From the NCBI GenBank assembly GCA_001915575.1, contig MNQT01000027.1, positions 1-64,000 on the forward strand: a DNA stretch of 64,000 bases, in the 5' to 3' direction. The translations under genes were made by a program, and so were the position numbers. The notes under the pieces were generated by a model, which did no database searches, had not been told where the DNA came from, and worked only from the letters and a program-made list of their open reading frames with translations. This document shows positions 36,781 through 47,324 of this stretch, piece after piece. Origin of the DNA: Bacteroides sp. CAG:1060_57_27. Lineage in GTDB: Bacteria > Bacteroidota > Bacteroidia > Bacteroidales > UBA932. Numbering within the stretch: the stretch's first letter is position 1; each line of letters opens with the position of its first letter.

Positions 36781-39507
36781 CTAATTATCCCAATAGCTGC
36801 TGCTCTTCTTGAACCTGAGCAGGTCGGCGAGCGAGGCCGCATTGGCGGCGATGCGGAAGCTGTAGGACTTGTATGTTCCGGTAGGGATCCAGCTTACGGA
36901 GATGTTGAAGCAGTGCAGGTCGTAGGTGGCGCTCAGCTGCGTCGCGGTCATCTTCCTGGCCACGAAGTCGAATCCCGTACTGAGGTTTATGGACATCTTG
37001 GGAGTGAGCTGGATGTTGCCCCTGGCGCTCAGAGTGGCCCTGATGTCGTTCTTCTTGCGCAGCAGTTGCGCCTGCTCGTCATAGGTATAGCGGGGCGTCA
37101 TTCCGAACGAAGCGCTGAAATTCACGGACCAGGGAACATTGGGATTCGTATAGTACAGCCATCCGTCGGGGATGAACTCGCCGGTGACGGGATGATAGTA
37201 GTTGCGCTGGTAGTATCCCGCGGCCCCGCTCGTGCCTCCGGATGTCTTCGAACCGTCGTTGCCCTCTATCTTTCCGTCGCCGGAGATAGAATAGGAAGCC
37301 GAGGCGCTCAGGCTGTTGAGACGCCCTATGCCCTGCCCGGAGGCTATCGCGAAACGGTCTATCCTGTTGCCCCTCTCGTCCATGGCATAGGGGTCGAGGC
37401 TGGCGCTGGCGCTGATGTTTATCTTGTTGAAGAGGTTGGTCGACATGCTCATCGATATGACCTGCATCTTGAACTCCTCGGCAAGGAAATTATATCCGGT
37501 GGAGATGTTGAACTGGTCTATGAGCTTTATCTTCTTCGTCCCGGTACCCGTAGTGTCGGCATAGTCCCTGACCTTGGCCTCGAGATTGTTGCCTATGTTT
37601 ATGGTCGCGCTCGCCGACTGCCTTCCGGATGTCGGTATGGAATACATCTGCCCGCTGTATATGTTGTACTGGTAGGTCTTGTCGGCACCGGACGCGTCGG
37701 TATACTCGAGAGTGCGGTATCCGTTGGAATATGTCCCGAGGTCAGGCACATAGCTCAGCGACAGGCTGGGTGAAATCACATGCCTGATTGCCTGCAGCTT
37801 GCCTTTTCCGAAGTTGAACATACCGTAGATGCGGGTGCTCAAGGAGGTGCTGAACGAATAGTCCTGGTAGATTCCGAGGGTGCTGAACTGCCCCGAAGGC
37901 CTTTCCTCCACGCTGTCCGTCTCGGGATCGTACTCGTAATCGGTCTTGGAGAAGAACCACTTCTGGCTGTAGCTCACCCTCGGGGCGAAGCTTATGTACT
38001 TGAAAAGCTGGAAAGTGGGAAGGCCTATCGTGAAGTCGTGGCTCATTCCGTTCTGGAACTTGTCGATAAGTCCCGGCTCCTTGAACTCCGACGCCTTGAA
38101 GTTTATCTTGTTGCTGAAGGCACCCTTGTAGGCGAACGATATCTTCTCGTAGAACCTCTCCTTCCCGACCCTCTGCTTGCGCTTGAACGGATACAGGGTC
38201 GTCACCGAAAGGGTGAGGTTGGGCAGCGTGAACGAATACGACGAGTCCCTGGAGTTCTGGGAGTGCAGCGCGTTCAGGCTGAGGTTGACCTTGCCGTCCC
38301 AGTTCTTCGAGAACGAGATCGACGAACTGGCCTGGTTCTGGAGGGCCTGGTCTATGCTCGTGGAATTGTAGCGGTTGTTCGAAGGGCTCTTGATGTCGAC
38401 TGAGGCGCGGAATGTCATTCCCGGCATCGCCTTGGAGTCCTGCGAATGGTCCCACCTTATGCCGAAGTTGCGCATCTGGTTGAACTCGGGCGTGCCCTTC
38501 TCACCGGTCTGGTCGTTGGAGAAGGTGATGTTGAACCCTCCGTTGAACTTGTAGCGCACATTGTAGCGCGAACTCACGTTGAGCGCCCACGAGCCGAGCG
38601 TGTAGTAGTCTCCCGTCACCTGCAGGTCGAGGTGGTCGCCGAACACGAAGTACATTCCGAGACCCCTCATGTAGAATCCTCTGGCCTGCTCCTCGCCGAA
38701 GGTCGGCATCAGCAGTCCCGTAGCCCTCTGCGGACGCTTGGGGATGAATCCGAACGGGATTCCCACGAAAGGAAGCTTGACATCCTCGATGACCAGGCAC
38801 GCCGGCCCGAATATGGTCTTCCTCGAAGGGTTCTGCACCACCTTGGCCGCGGAGAGCGAAAGGTAGTAGTGCGGATGTTCGGCGTCGCACACGGTATACT
38901 GGCCCTTGGTGATGTTGATCGAATTGTCGTCCATCATCTTTATGTTGCGGCCCCGCAGTATGCCCTCGTCCTCGCTGGTGACCATGTTGCTGATCCTCGA
39001 CTTGCGGGAGTTGAAGTTGTAGCGCAGCTCATGCATGTCGTAGGTCTTGTTCCCCTGGGTCATCTTCGGCCTGCCTACCCACTCGCCCTTGAGGCTGTCG
39101 TAAGTGCCCCGGGCATAGACCGTCCCGGACTTCATGTCGTACTCCATGTAGTCGGCCGTGAGCTCCATGTCCTGGTACTTGACCGACACGTCGCCGTAAT
39201 AGTATATCTTGCGCTGTCCGTCGCTGAAGACCTCGACCATGGTATCCCTGGCCGTCGAGAACACAGGCATCTCGAGAGAGCTCTTCGAAAGCATGGAAAG
39301 AGAGTCTGCCCTGCGCAGGGAATCAGCCCTGTATATCGAATCACGGCGTGCGAGCGTCGCGGAGTCGGGAGCCGCGACCTTCTTCTCTATGCGCATCCCG
39401 TAGGTGCCTCCGCCCCTTCTCGGACGCGTATTCTGCGCAGAAGACACACCGGTCGCCAGGGAAAAGACCAGTGCCAGCAGGCAAAATATGTATACTCTTC
39501 TGCTCAA
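36781..39507 (-). CDS. lptD: Putative LPS-assembly protein LptD
   Basis: Outer-membrane barrel that inserts lipopolysaccharide in the outer leaflet. After a signal peptide ([23 protein letters not shown]), an OstA/LptA-like beta-jellyroll domain covers about 80-230 ([27 protein letters not shown] and similar), followed by a large barrel with many alternating strands. No ATG exists at the right place: the nearest in-frame start that keeps the signal peptide is TTG at 39507; another TTG lies at 39567. The start is therefore uncertain. It is divergent from the amidase gene and precedes rho. Confidence 0.88.
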   Translation of the reverse strand: MSRRVYIFCLLALVFSLATGVSSAQNTRPRRGGGTYGMRIEKKVAAPDSATLARRDSIYRADSLRRADSLSMLSKSSLEMPVFSTARDTMVEVFSDGQRKIYYYGDVSVKYQDMELTADYMEYDMKSGTVYARGTYDSLKGEWVGRPKMTQGNKTYDMHELRYNFNSRKSRISNMVTSEDEGILRGRNIKMMDDNSINITKGQYTVCDAEHPHYYLSLSAAKVVQNPSRKTIFGPACLVIEDVKLPFVGIPFGFIPKRPQRATGLLMPTFGEEQARGFYMRGLGMYFVFGDHLDLQVTGDYYTLGSWALNVSSRYNVRYKFNGGFNITFSNDQTGEKGTPEFNQMRNFGIRWDHSQDSKAMPGMTFRASVDIKSPSNNRYNSTSIDQALQNQASSSISFSKNWDGKVNLSLNALHSQNSRDSSYSFTLPNLTLSVTTLYPFKRKQRVGKERFYEKISFAYKGAFSNKINFKASEFKEPGLIDKFQNGMSHDFTIGLPTFQLFKYISFAPRVSYSQKWFFSKTDYEYDPETDSVEERPSGQFSTLGIYQDYSFSTSLSTRIYGMFNFGKGKLQAIRHVISPSLSLSYVPDLGTYSNGYRTLEYTDASGADKTYQYNIYSGQMYSIPTSGRQSASATINIGNNLEAKVRDYADTTGTGTKKIKLIDQFNISTGYNFLAEEFKMQVISMSMSTNLFNKINISASASLDPYAMDERGNRIDRFAIASGQGIGRLNSLSASASYSISGDGKIEGNDGSKTSGGTSGAAGYYQRNYYHPVTGEFIPDGWLYYTNPNVPWSVNFSASFGMTPRYTYDEQAQLLRKKNDIRATLSARGNIQLTPKMSINLSTGFDFVARKMTATQLSATYDLHCFNISVSWIPTGTYKSYSFRIAANAASLADLLRFKKSSSYWDN

Positions 39508-39572
39508 ATGCCAAAGATTTCGTATATTCGACTGCGTCGCATATACTTGTGCGCCTCGGGACAACAAATTTA

Positions 39573-39604
39573 TTTGTTCTCCTCTCAGCTTATTCGTATA
39601 TTTG
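39573..39604 (+). promoter_or_regulatory. Canonical Bacteroidota promoter for the amidase gene
   Basis: TTTG at 39573-39576 is separated by 20 bases from TATATTTG at 39597-39604, matching the sigma-ABfr consensus at both boxes and spacing. Confidence 0.8.
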
Positions 39605-39644
39605 CAGTCTACAAAAGTAATACAATTTATTTAATCACCCGAAC

Positions 39645-40739
39645 TTGAAGCGCATAATTTGTCTGCTTGCATTCCTGACGGCCGCATGTCTGCGCATGTC
39701 TGCCGACGGGACGGGACTGCGCACGGTGGTAATCGACGCCGGGCACGGAGGCAAGGACTCCGGCTGCGTCAGCCGTGACGGCAAGACCTATGAGAAGACC
39801 CTTGTCCTCGACATGGCGACGACCCTCGCCGACAAGATCCGTTCCGCATATCCCGACGTGAAGGTCATACTCACGCGCTCGACAGACGAATACATCACGC
39901 TCAACGGCAGGGCGGACATCGCCAACGACGCCAAGGGCGACCTCTTCATATCGATACACATCAACTCCTTCGACAAGACAAGCCCCAACGGATATTCCGT
40001 GCACATACTGGGACAGGCGTCGGACAAGCACAAGGACCATGTGGACGTGTGCCGCAGGGAGAACTCCGTGATCCTGCTCGAGGACGACTATACCACCAAA
40101 TACCAGGGCTTCGACCCCAACAATCCCGAATCGTTCATATTCATGAGCCTGATGCAGAACTCGCATCTCGAGCAGAGCATGCGTTTCGCGCAGATAATCA
40201 GCGAGAACCTCAAAGGCGGGCCCATAAAGACCGACAGGGGGCTGTGGCAGAACTCGTACCTCGTCCTGTGGCGGGCGGCAATGCCGGCGGTCCTCGTCGA
40301 GCTGGGCTTCATATCCAACGCCTCCGATCTCGCGATACTGCGCCAGCAGTCCAAGCGCGACGACCTCGCCGACAGGCTCTTCCGCGCATTCAGGGAATAC
40401 AAGGCGATATACGATTCCAGCGTAAGCCTTGACGGACTCGGGGAATCGCCCGCAGGCGGGGCAGCCTCCGGAGGAGGAAGCGCCGCGGCGGCGGACGTCC
40501 CGGCCCGGGAAAGGTATGCCGTGCAGATACTGGTCTCCTCGAAATACTACAGGCCCGGCGATCCCGTCTTCCTCGGCTACGAACCCGAGGTCGTCAGGGC
40601 GGGCAAGTACTATAAATATTTTATAGGTGTCACGGAAAACCTGTCCGAGGCGAGGAAGAATCTCAAATCGATTAAAAACGAATATTCGGACGCTTTCCTC
40701 GTGAAAATACAGGGCGGAAACATCTCTCCGGTGAAGTGA
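39645..40739 (+). CDS. N-acetylmuramoyl-L-alanine amidase with SPOR-like C-terminus
   Basis: A zinc amidase of the Amidase_3 family that cleaves the bond between muramic acid and the peptide stem during cell separation. The signal peptide MKRIICLLAFLTAACLRMSA is followed by VVIDAGHGGKDSG (Zn His), a Glu in KTYEKTLVLD, ISIHINS (Zn His) and VELGFISN (catalytic Glu). The C-terminal 90 residues (YAVQILVSSKYYRPGDPVF and after) resemble a SPOR domain binding denuded glycan. A Gly/Ala/Ser linker sits between. The only start that keeps the signal peptide is TTG at 39645, about 40 bases after a strong promoter. Confidence 0.92.
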   Translation: MKRIICLLAFLTAACLRMSADGTGLRTVVIDAGHGGKDSGCVSRDGKTYEKTLVLDMATTLADKIRSAYPDVKVILTRSTDEYITLNGRADIANDAKGDLFISIHINSFDKTSPNGYSVHILGQASDKHKDHVDVCRRENSVILLEDDYTTKYQGFDPNNPESFIFMSLMQNSHLEQSMRFAQIISENLKGGPIKTDRGLWQNSYLVLWRAAMPAVLVELGFISNASDLAILRQQSKRDDLADRLFRAFREYKAIYDSSVSLDGLGESPAGGAASGGGSAAAADVPARERYAVQILVSSKYYRPGDPVFLGYEPEVVRAGKYYKYFIGVTENLSEARKNLKSIKNEYSDAFLVKIQGGNISPVK

Positions 40740-41016
40740 AAGGCGCTCCTGGCGCAGTGTGCCCGCGATTTACCAGTTTATAAAGATTATAAATTGATAA
40801 AGGGTCTACCTGTCAAATACTTACCGATTTAACATTTTTGCAACATATTAACTTACAGATATTTAAATTGATAGCCCCAATGACTGGGCTATTGTTAAGA
40901 TAAGGCAAAAAAAAGTAAAAATCAATCTTAATCGGATAAATTTTTCAAATTTTTATTCCCCATTTTTGCAGTGCAATCCGGACGACAGCTTCGTTCCGGT
41001 TTATTTGTCCCCGCAA
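40740..41016. other. AT-rich intergenic region upstream of dnaA
   Basis: This AT-rich stretch has a hairpin with a 7-bp stem (ATAGCCC at 40871-40877, complement at 40886-40892) that may terminate the amidase gene. I see no clear DnaA-box (TTATCCACA-type) cluster, so I do not call an origin. Confidence 0.45.
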
Positions 41017-42438
41017 ATGGAAATAACAGAGAGACATATCGGCATATGGGAAGAGTGTCTGCATATCATGGAGCAGATACTCGAACCGCAGCAGTTTTCG
41101 ACTTGGTTCAAGCCGATACGCCCGCTGTCTCTCGACGGCTGCACCCTCACGGTCGAGGTTCCGTCCGACTTTTTCCGTGAATACATCGAGTCGGCCTTTC
41201 TCGACGTGCTCAGCAAGACCCTGCGCAGGGTCATAGGGCCCGAGGCCAGGCTGCAGTATTCGGTGCGCACGGTAAAGGACCGTCCCATGAGCATTCCCGG
41301 ACAGAGCGTGCCTACTCCGGAGAACCCTCCTGTCACCATAGCCACGCCTCCTTCGCAGATGCCCAACCCGTTCGTATATCCGGGACTGCACAGGCTGAAG
41401 ATCGACCCCAGGCTCAAGCCCGAGTACTGCTTCGACAATCTGGTGGAAGGGGAGTGCAACAGGCTTGGAGTGACCATAGGCAACGACATTGCCGACGCTC
41501 CCGGGAAGACGGCGTTCAACCCGCTCTTCATATTCGGCGGCTCTGGTCTCGGAAAGACCCACCTTGCCCAGGCCATAGGCATAGCGATCAAGGAGAAGTA
41601 CCCCGAACTGGTGGTGCTGTATGTCACGGGCAACGAGTTCAAGACGCAGTACATGACCGCGCTCAACGTGCTCAACAAGCTCACCGACTTCATGGCATAC
41701 TACATGAAGATAGACGTCCTCATCGTAGACGACATACAGGACCTGCTCGGTCAGGGCAGCCAGAACGCGTTCTTCAATGTGTTCAACCACCTGCACCAGA
41801 ACAGCAAGCAGCTGATATTCACTTCCGACCGCGCTCCCGTGGAGTTGCAGAACTTTGAGGAGAGGCTGCTCTCCCGCTTCAAATGGGGTCTGTCCGTCCC
41901 CCTCGGCCGTCCGGACTATGCGACGCGCCTGAAGATGTTGCGCAAAAAGGCCGAAAGGCAGGGGGTGAGCATCCCTGACGAAGTGCTGGAGTTTATCGCC
42001 GACAAGGTACGCACGAACTTCCGCGAGCTGGAGGGAACGCTCATATCGCTGATAGCGTACTCCTCTGTCGAGCGCAACAAGAGCCTGCTGGAGCTCGCGT
42101 CGGAAATCACGGAGTCGATAATAGGGGAGGAGAAGACCGAAATCAACATAGACAAGGTCGAGAGGAGCGTATGCGAGTACTTCAACATAACCCGGGAGGC
42201 CCTGCTGTCGAAATCGCGCAAGCGCCAGATAGTGCAGGCTCGCCAGATAGCGATGTACCTGTGCCGCAACCTCATCTCCAACTGCTCGCTGGCCACGATA
42301 GGGGCAGAGATCGGAGGTAAGGACCACGCCACGGTCCTGCATGCCTGCACGACGGTCTCCGACCTGATGTCCACAGACAGGAATTTCAAGAAATACGTCA
42401 CCGACATCGAGTCCATGCTCGCGCCGGCAGACAGATAG
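41017..42438 (+). CDS. dnaA: Chromosomal replication initiator DnaA
   Basis: AAA+ protein that opens the replication origin. ATG 41017 (MEITERHIGIWEECLHIME) is chosen because it begins domain I as in relatives; the longer frame needs a TTG and adds 17 unlike residues. Domain I occupies about 1-80, a Pro-rich linker follows, the AAA+ domain carries Walker A GGSGLGKT at 174-181 and Walker B VLIVDDIQDL, and domain IV ends with the DNA-binding signature GGKDHATVLHA. Length 473 is normal. rpe follows 22 bases later. Confidence 0.97.
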   Translation: MEITERHIGIWEECLHIMEQILEPQQFSTWFKPIRPLSLDGCTLTVEVPSDFFREYIESAFLDVLSKTLRRVIGPEARLQYSVRTVKDRPMSIPGQSVPTPENPPVTIATPPSQMPNPFVYPGLHRLKIDPRLKPEYCFDNLVEGECNRLGVTIGNDIADAPGKTAFNPLFIFGGSGLGKTHLAQAIGIAIKEKYPELVVLYVTGNEFKTQYMTALNVLNKLTDFMAYYMKIDVLIVDDIQDLLGQGSQNAFFNVFNHLHQNSKQLIFTSDRAPVELQNFEERLLSRFKWGLSVPLGRPDYATRLKMLRKKAERQGVSIPDEVLEFIADKVRTNFRELEGTLISLIAYSSVERNKSLLELASEITESIIGEEKTEINIDKVERSVCEYFNITREALLSKSRKRQIVQARQIAMYLCRNLISNCSLATIGAEIGGKDHATVLHACTTVSDLMSTDRNFKKYVTDIESMLAPADR

Positions 42439-42460
42439 TACACTAAAATATACCGAGACC

Positions 42461-43108
42461 ATGTTCCGGATCGCACCATCAATCCTGGCCGCGGACTTCC
42501 TTCACCTTGAAAGGGATCTGGAGTCGGTCAACAGAAGCGGCGACATCCTTCATCTCGACGTGATGGACGGTTCGCTCGTGCCCAACATATCGTTCGGATT
42601 CTCCGTGATAGACCAGCTCGCCCCTGTCGTAACAAGACCCATGGACGTGCACCTTATGGTCGTCGAGCCGCAGCGCTGGTTCGAGAAGGTGGCTGCCGAC
42701 GGAGTCTCCTTGTGCTCCTTCCACCTCGAGGCCGCAGGGGAGAGCACGTCGGAATATATCGCCCGCATACATGCCCTCGGGATGAAGGCCGGAGTCGTGA
42801 TAAACCCCGACATCCCCGTAGAAAGGCTCTTCCCGTACATAGGCGAGGCCGACTACTTCCTGCTGATGTCGGTATTCGCCGGCTTCGGAGGGCAGAAGTT
42901 CATTCCCGAGTCGCTCGGAAGGGCAAGGATCCTGCGCGCTGAGATAGACAGGCGCGGCGCGGACGCGCTGATCGAAATGGACGGAGGGATAAACATGTCC
43001 ACGGTGTCGTCAGTCCGCGAGGCGGGAGTAGACATAGCCGTTGCAGGCAGCGCCGTCTTCAAGGCTGAGGATCCCGTGGCGGCCGTCAGGGCTCTTCGCG
43101 GAGAATGA
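42461..43108 (+). CDS. rpe: Ribulose-phosphate 3-epimerase
   Basis: Interconverts ribulose-5-phosphate and xylulose-5-phosphate in the pentose phosphate pathway. The TIM barrel opens with IAPSILAADFLHL, followed by LHLDVMDGSLVPNISFG (metal and catalytic Asp), MDVHLMV with metal His, and the second catalytic Asp in ALIEMDGGIN, then AGSAVF for phosphate binding. Length 215 is standard. Its last 23 bases overlap the end of convergent birA. Confidence 0.97.
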   Translation: MFRIAPSILAADFLHLERDLESVNRSGDILHLDVMDGSLVPNISFGFSVIDQLAPVVTRPMDVHLMVVEPQRWFEKVAADGVSLCSFHLEAAGESTSEYIARIHALGMKAGVVINPDIPVERLFPYIGEADYFLLMSVFAGFGGQKFIPESLGRARILRAEIDRRGADALIEMDGGINMSTVSSVREAGVDIAVAGSAVFKAEDPVAAVRALRGE

Positions 43109-43718
43109 ACATGTGCTCCCTGAACTCGGAATCTAGGGCCTTCCGTCCTGCATCCGAAGAGGCCGCCGCATAGCGGGAAGCGAGGCGGGCCCTGAGTTCC
43201 ACGAGCTCCACGGAAAGCGCATAGTCCATTCCCGTAAGGTCTTTCATGGATACCGGATTGGGCAGCTGCGGAGGCCAGGCCTCCTCGTTGACATTGAGCC
43301 CGATACCGACTATGCTGGCATCCATGTATCTTCCCGTAACCTTGTTCTCGATAAGTATTCCGCATATTTTCCTTTCTCCGACCCAGATGTCGTTCGGCCA
43401 CTTGATACGCGAACCGATTCCCCTGGAGCCGAGATAGTCTCTGAGCGCGAGCGTGGTTATCTGCGTTATCACGATTGCATGCGAAGCTTCCAGAAGATAG
43501 GGAGCGTCAGGCCCGAACCTATACAATATACTGAAAGTAAGGTTCTTCCCCGGGGTGGAGAACCAGCTGTGCTCCCCCTGCCCGCGGCCACGGGTCTGCT
43601 CCCTCGCGGCAATGATTGACAAATTGGCAGACTGCGGGTACCTTTCCCTGAGCACACTGTTCGTGGAATCTACGGTATCCAGCCACAATATGTCGGCATT
43701 TTCACGCGGTGGTTCCAT
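43086..43718 (-). CDS. birA: Biotin-acetyl-CoA-carboxylase ligase (no HTH domain)
   Basis: Attaches biotin to carrier proteins via biotinyl-AMP. The short form is seen, lacking the N-terminal repressor domain: LDTVDSTNSVLRE at the start, then the Gly/Arg-rich loop REQTRGRGQGEHSW, IKWPNDIWVGERKICGILIE and IVGIGLNVNEE. Length 210 suits this class. It therefore cannot repress biotin genes itself. It converges on rpe with overlapping ends and diverges from ftsH. Confidence 0.95.
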   Translation of the reverse strand: MEPPRENADILWLDTVDSTNSVLRERYPQSANLSIIAAREQTRGRGQGEHSWFSTPGKNLTFSILYRFGPDAPYLLEASHAIVITQITTLALRDYLGSRGIGSRIKWPNDIWVGERKICGILIENKVTGRYMDASIVGIGLNVNEEAWPPQLPNPVSMKDLTGMDYALSVELVELRARLASRYAAASSDAGRKALDSEFREHMFILREEP

Positions 43719-43726
43719 TTTTGTTG

Positions 43727-43734
43727 TATCTTTG
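43727..43734 (+). promoter_or_regulatory. -7 element of ftsH
   Basis: TATCTTTG lies 20 bases before the ftsH ATG, with a TTTTG stretch immediately upstream that is too close to be the -33 box. Confidence 0.55.
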
Positions 43735-43754
43735 CGGTCACAAAATTAAACAAG

Positions 43755-45848
43755 ATGGCTCAAAAACCCAACAATAATAATAGAGGTTCCGAAAGGAAGA
43801 CCATAAAGATAAACCTTTCATCGATCCTGTACATAGCCCTGCTCGTATGCATCGGCTGGATGCTTTTCCGCAACAGCGGAGTTCCGGCCAAGAAGATAGA
43901 GTGGGCACAGGTTCAGGAAATGGTCCTGAGCGGGGATGTCAAGGACATCCATTTCATACGCAACGAATACAAGGGCAGCATCTCGGTAAGGCCGGACAGT
44001 CTCGCCAAATATTCCAGCTTCTTCCCCGAGGGGAAATTCCCCAAGAGCTCCCCGCAGTTCTATTTCCTGACCTCTTCCAAGTTCGACCCCGAGAAGGAAT
44101 TCGCAGAGCTCAACTCGCAGCTGCCGGAGGAGGGCCGTATCCCAATATACATGGAGAACAAGACCAACGTATGGGGAGGCATGCTTGAATGGATACTTCC
44201 GCTCCTGCTGCTTATACTGCTGTACAGCTGGATGTTCCGTTCAATGTCACGCCAGATGGGCGGCGGCAATGCGGGCGGAGGAGGAGGTATGAACCCCTTC
44301 AACGTAGGCAAAGCCAACGGCAAGCTTGCGGACAAGGACAAGGTCAATGTCACCTTCAAGGATGTCGCCGGACTTTACGGCGCCAAGGAGGAGGTCATGG
44401 AGATAGTGGACTTCCTCAAGAATCCCGGCAAGTACACCGCCCTCGGAGGAAAGATTCCCAAGGGAGCCCTGCTCGTAGGGCCTCCGGGCACCGGCAAGAC
44501 CCTGCTCGCGAAAGCGGTGGCAGGCGAGGCCAACGTGCCTTTCTTCAGCATCAGCGGCTCCGACTTCGTGGAAATGTTCGTCGGTGTGGGAGCAAGCAGG
44601 GTGCGCGACCTGTTCGCCCAGGCAAAGGAAAAGGCCCCGTGCATAGTATTTATCGACGAGATCGACGCCGTGGGGCGCGCGAGGGGCAAGAATGTCGGCT
44701 TCTCGTCCAACGATGAGCGCGAGAACACGCTCAACCAGCTGCTTACGGAAATGGACGGATTCGGCACCAACAGCGGCGTCATAGTGCTTGCCGCGACCAA
44801 CCGTGCCGACATACTCGACAAGGCCCTGATGCGCGCGGGAAGGTTCGACCGCCAGATCCATGTGACGCTTCCCGACCTTAACGAGCGCAAGGAGATATTC
44901 AAGGTGCACACGCGCAAGCTCAAGCTCGCCCCGGACTTCGACATCGAGGCCATAGCCAAGCACACTCCCGGCTTCTCGGGGGCGGACATAGCCAATGTCT
45001 GCAACGAGGCTGCCCTCGGAGCGGCGAGGAACGGCAAGAAGTCGATAGGCAACAAGGACTTCGCCGACGCAGTGGACAGGATAGTCGGAGGCATCGAGCG
45101 CAAGAAGACCATAATGTCGCCCGAGGAGAAGAGGCTTACGGCTTTCCACGAGGCAGGACACGCTGTCACCGGCTGGCTGCTTCCCGGATGCGACCCCGTG
45201 CTCAAGGTTTCTATCATACCCCGCGGACAGGCCCTCGGCCTTACCTGGAGCCTGCCTGACGAGAAGGTGATGATGTCCAAGTCCGACATGATGGACGACA
45301 TGTGCTGCCTCGTCGCCGGAAGGGTGGCCGAGGAGATAGTCAACGACGGAGTGCCGTGCTCCGGAGCCCTGAACGACTTCGAACGCATGACCAAGATGGC
45401 CTATGCCATGGTAAGCTACTACGGCATGAGCCCCAAGGTAGGCAACATCTCGTTCTACGACGCCGGGGGCTACGGCTTCACCAAGCCTTTCAGCGAGAAG
45501 ACGGCCGAACTCATCGACTCCGAGGTGAAGGCGCTCGTGGACGAAGTCACAGGACGCACCCGCAAGATACTCTCCGAGCATTGGGAGGGAGTCAAGGCTC
45601 TCGCACAGATGCTTATCGAGAAGGAGGTCATAATGGCCGACGACATCGAAGCCCTGTTCGGCCCCAAGGCCGGAAAGCACGGCGAGGACCGTCTCAAGGC
45701 TGCCGGTGACGAGTCCGTTGACGCAGCTCGGGAAGAACCCGCAGACGGTACTCATGGACAGCATGAGGAGACGGCCTCAGACGCCGGCCTGAAAACCGGT
45801 GCCGACAGTACGGCTGAAGAAGGGTCAAAAGATTCCGGAAATGAATAA
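43755..45848 (+). CDS. ftsH: ATP-dependent zinc metalloprotease FtsH
   Basis: Inner-membrane protease that degrades misfolded and regulatory proteins. Two membrane helices (about 22-38 and 145-160) flank the periplasmic domain. The AAA domain has Walker A GPPGTGKT at 242-249, Walker [12 protein letters not shown], the SRH ([13 protein letters not shown]) and zinc site HEAGH at 465-469. An acidic, Ala/Thr/Gly-rich tail (about 640-697) ends the protein, as is common in this phylum. The stop overlaps the cdsA start by 8 bases, so ftsH, cdsA and psd form an operon. Confidence 0.97.
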   Translation: MAQKPNNNNRGSERKTIKINLSSILYIALLVCIGWMLFRNSGVPAKKIEWAQVQEMVLSGDVKDIHFIRNEYKGSISVRPDSLAKYSSFFPEGKFPKSSPQFYFLTSSKFDPEKEFAELNSQLPEEGRIPIYMENKTNVWGGMLEWILPLLLLILLYSWMFRSMSRQMGGGNAGGGGGMNPFNVGKANGKLADKDKVNVTFKDVAGLYGAKEEVMEIVDFLKNPGKYTALGGKIPKGALLVGPPGTGKTLLAKAVAGEANVPFFSISGSDFVEMFVGVGASRVRDLFAQAKEKAPCIVFIDEIDAVGRARGKNVGFSSNDERENTLNQLLTEMDGFGTNSGVIVLAATNRADILDKALMRAGRFDRQIHVTLPDLNERKEIFKVHTRKLKLAPDFDIEAIAKHTPGFSGADIANVCNEAALGAARNGKKSIGNKDFADAVDRIVGGIERKKTIMSPEEKRLTAFHEAGHAVTGWLLPGCDPVLKVSIIPRGQALGLTWSLPDEKVMMSKSDMMDDMCCLVAGRVAEEIVNDGVPCSGALNDFERMTKMAYAMVSYYGMSPKVGNISFYDAGGYGFTKPFSEKTAELIDSEVKALVDEVTGRTRKILSEHWEGVKALAQMLIEKEVIMADDIEALFGPKAGKHGEDRLKAAGDESVDAAREEPADGTHGQHEETASDAGLKTGADSTAEEGSKDSGNE

Positions 45849-46671
45849 TTTCGCTGTCAGGACACTGTCCGGCGCAGTATTCCTCGCCGTAATGGTCTTC
45901 TGCATCATCTGGGACAGGATGCTTTTCGGCGCCCTGTTCCTTCTTGTATTGTATTTTGCCCTGCGGGAGTTCTATGCCGTTTCGCTCGGCGCAAGGTTCG
46001 CATTCCAGCAGAAACTGGCGCTGCTCGCCGGCGCGGCTGCGTTCGTGCTCGTATGCTGCCACTGCTTCTACGGCATGAAGGCCTCCTATATCAGCCTGAG
46101 CCTCGTCCCTCTGCTGCTCATACCGATGTTCAGCGTGTTCGAGGGGGTCAGGGAGGACTTCGCCGACCTGTCCATGCTCTATACCGGCCTGCTGTACATA
46201 GCGCTTCCGATAGCACTCTCTCCGCTCATCATGATGGACGGGGATATATATGACGGGTGGACGATGCTCTCGTTCTTCATAGTGATATGGGTTTCCGATG
46301 TAGGAGCCTACTGCCTCGGAACCCTGTTCGGGCAGAAAGAGGGCTCCCGCAAGTTGGCGCCGGAAATCTCGCCCAAGAAATCATGGTGGGGATTCTGGAG
46401 CGGGCTGGCGTTCGCACTCGCCGCCGCGGCCGGGCTGCACTTCTGGCTGTGGGCGGATATACCTATGGTCCACTGCCTTGCGCTCGGCGCGATAATCAGC
46501 GTGGCAGGCGTATGCGGCGACCTCTTCGAATCGCAGTGGAAACGCCACTACCATGTCAAGGATTCCGGCTCGATAATCCCCGGACACGGAGGGATGCTCG
46601 ACCGTTTCGACAGCAGCCTCGTGGCCATACCGGCCGCCGCCGTATATCTTAGCGCTTTCGGACTCCTATGA
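45841..46671 (+). CDS. cdsA: Phosphatidate cytidylyltransferase
   Basis: Makes CDP-diacylglycerol from phosphatidic acid and CTP in the inner membrane. The start ATG 45841 overlaps the ftsH stop. Seven or eight hydrophobic segments are visible. The C-terminal signature, SDVGAYCLGTLFGQK followed by SPKKSWWGFWSG and then GDLFESQWKRHYHVKDSGSIIPGHGGMLDRFDS, is the conserved active region. Length 276 is standard. Its stop overlaps the ATG of psd (ATGA), consistent with the next step in phosphatidylethanolamine synthesis. Confidence 0.96.
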   Translation: MNNFAVRTLSGAVFLAVMVFCIIWDRMLFGALFLLVLYFALREFYAVSLGARFAFQQKLALLAGAAAFVLVCCHCFYGMKASYISLSLVPLLLIPMFSVFEGVREDFADLSMLYTGLLYIALPIALSPLIMMDGDIYDGWTMLSFFIVIWVSDVGAYCLGTLFGQKEGSRKLAPEISPKKSWWGFWSGLAFALAAAAGLHFWLWADIPMVHCLALGAIISVAGVCGDLFESQWKRHYHVKDSGSIIPGHGGMLDRFDSSLVAIPAAAVYLSAFGLL

Positions 46672-47324
46672 GAAGGATCGACAGGAACTCCAGGGGAACC
46701 CTCGCAGCCGTCTTCCTCGGCAGCGCGGGCGTCGCGGCCGTATTCATAATCTTCGTGCGCATTCCCTGGCTCGTATATCCGATGATAGCGATGCTGGTAT
46801 GGCTGTGCGCATGGCAGCTGGCGTTCTTCTCCGTGCCCGAGCGCAAGAGGGCCGGAAACGCCCGCTCCGTGACCTCGGTAGCCGACGGCAGGGTAGTGAT
46901 ACTCGAAAGGACATACGAGCCCGAGTACCTCAAGGAAGACTGCATACAGCTGTCGGTATATATGAACTTCTTCGACGTGCATGCCAACTTCTGGCCGGTA
47001 GACGGCAAGGTCAGCTATTACCGCTACTATCCCGGAAAGCACATGCTGGCGTTCAAGCCCAAGTCGTCCGAGGAGAACGAGCACAGCTGCGTCGGGATAA
47101 CCACCGCCGACGGAACGAGGATCTTCTTCAAGCAGATTGCCGGAGGATTCGCGAGGCGCATCGTCTGCTACGCCAAGGACAGTACCGAATCCATGGCCGG
47201 CCGGCAGTGCGGAATAATAAAATTCGGCTCGAGGATAGACATTTTCCTGCCTCTCGACGCCGAAATCAAGGTCTCCAAGGGAGACTATGTGCGTGCCTGC
47301 GAGACTATACTCGCAGAGCTCTGA
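46668..47324 (+). CDS. psd: Phosphatidylserine decarboxylase proenzyme (short type)
   Basis: Converts phosphatidylserine to phosphatidylethanolamine using a self-made pyruvoyl group. Two N-terminal hydrophobic segments anchor it. The His of NFFDVHANFWPV and the self-cleavage site near the C-terminus, here IKFGSRIDIFLP with the Gly-Ser that yields pyruvoyl, are both in place. Length 218 and layout match the archaeal/Bacteroidota short form. It is coupled to cdsA by ATGA overlap, and its last 20 bases overlap the convergent HAD gene. Confidence 0.95.
   Translation: MRRIDRNSRGTLAAVFLGSAGVAAVFIIFVRIPWLVYPMIAMLVWLCAWQLAFFSVPERKRAGNARSVTSVADGRVVILERTYEPEYLKEDCIQLSVYMNFFDVHANFWPVDGKVSYYRYYPGKHMLAFKPKSSEENEHSCVGITTADGTRIFFKQIAGGFARRIVCYAKDSTESMAGRQCGIIKFGSRIDIFLPLDAEIKVSKGDYVRACETILAEL

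Noticed and set aside
40740..41016. Replication origin upstream of dnaA
   Set aside because: The stretch is AT-rich but I found no convincing DnaA-box cluster, and in this phylum the origin need not lie beside dnaA.
40945..42462. A 505-codon minus-strand frame opposite dnaA
   Set aside because: dnaA is certain on the plus strand; the opposite frame lacks a start context and any domain.
44247..45764. A 505-codon minus-strand frame opposite ftsH
   Set aside because: Antisense shadow with His/Val/Gly-rich noise typical of reversed GC-rich codons.
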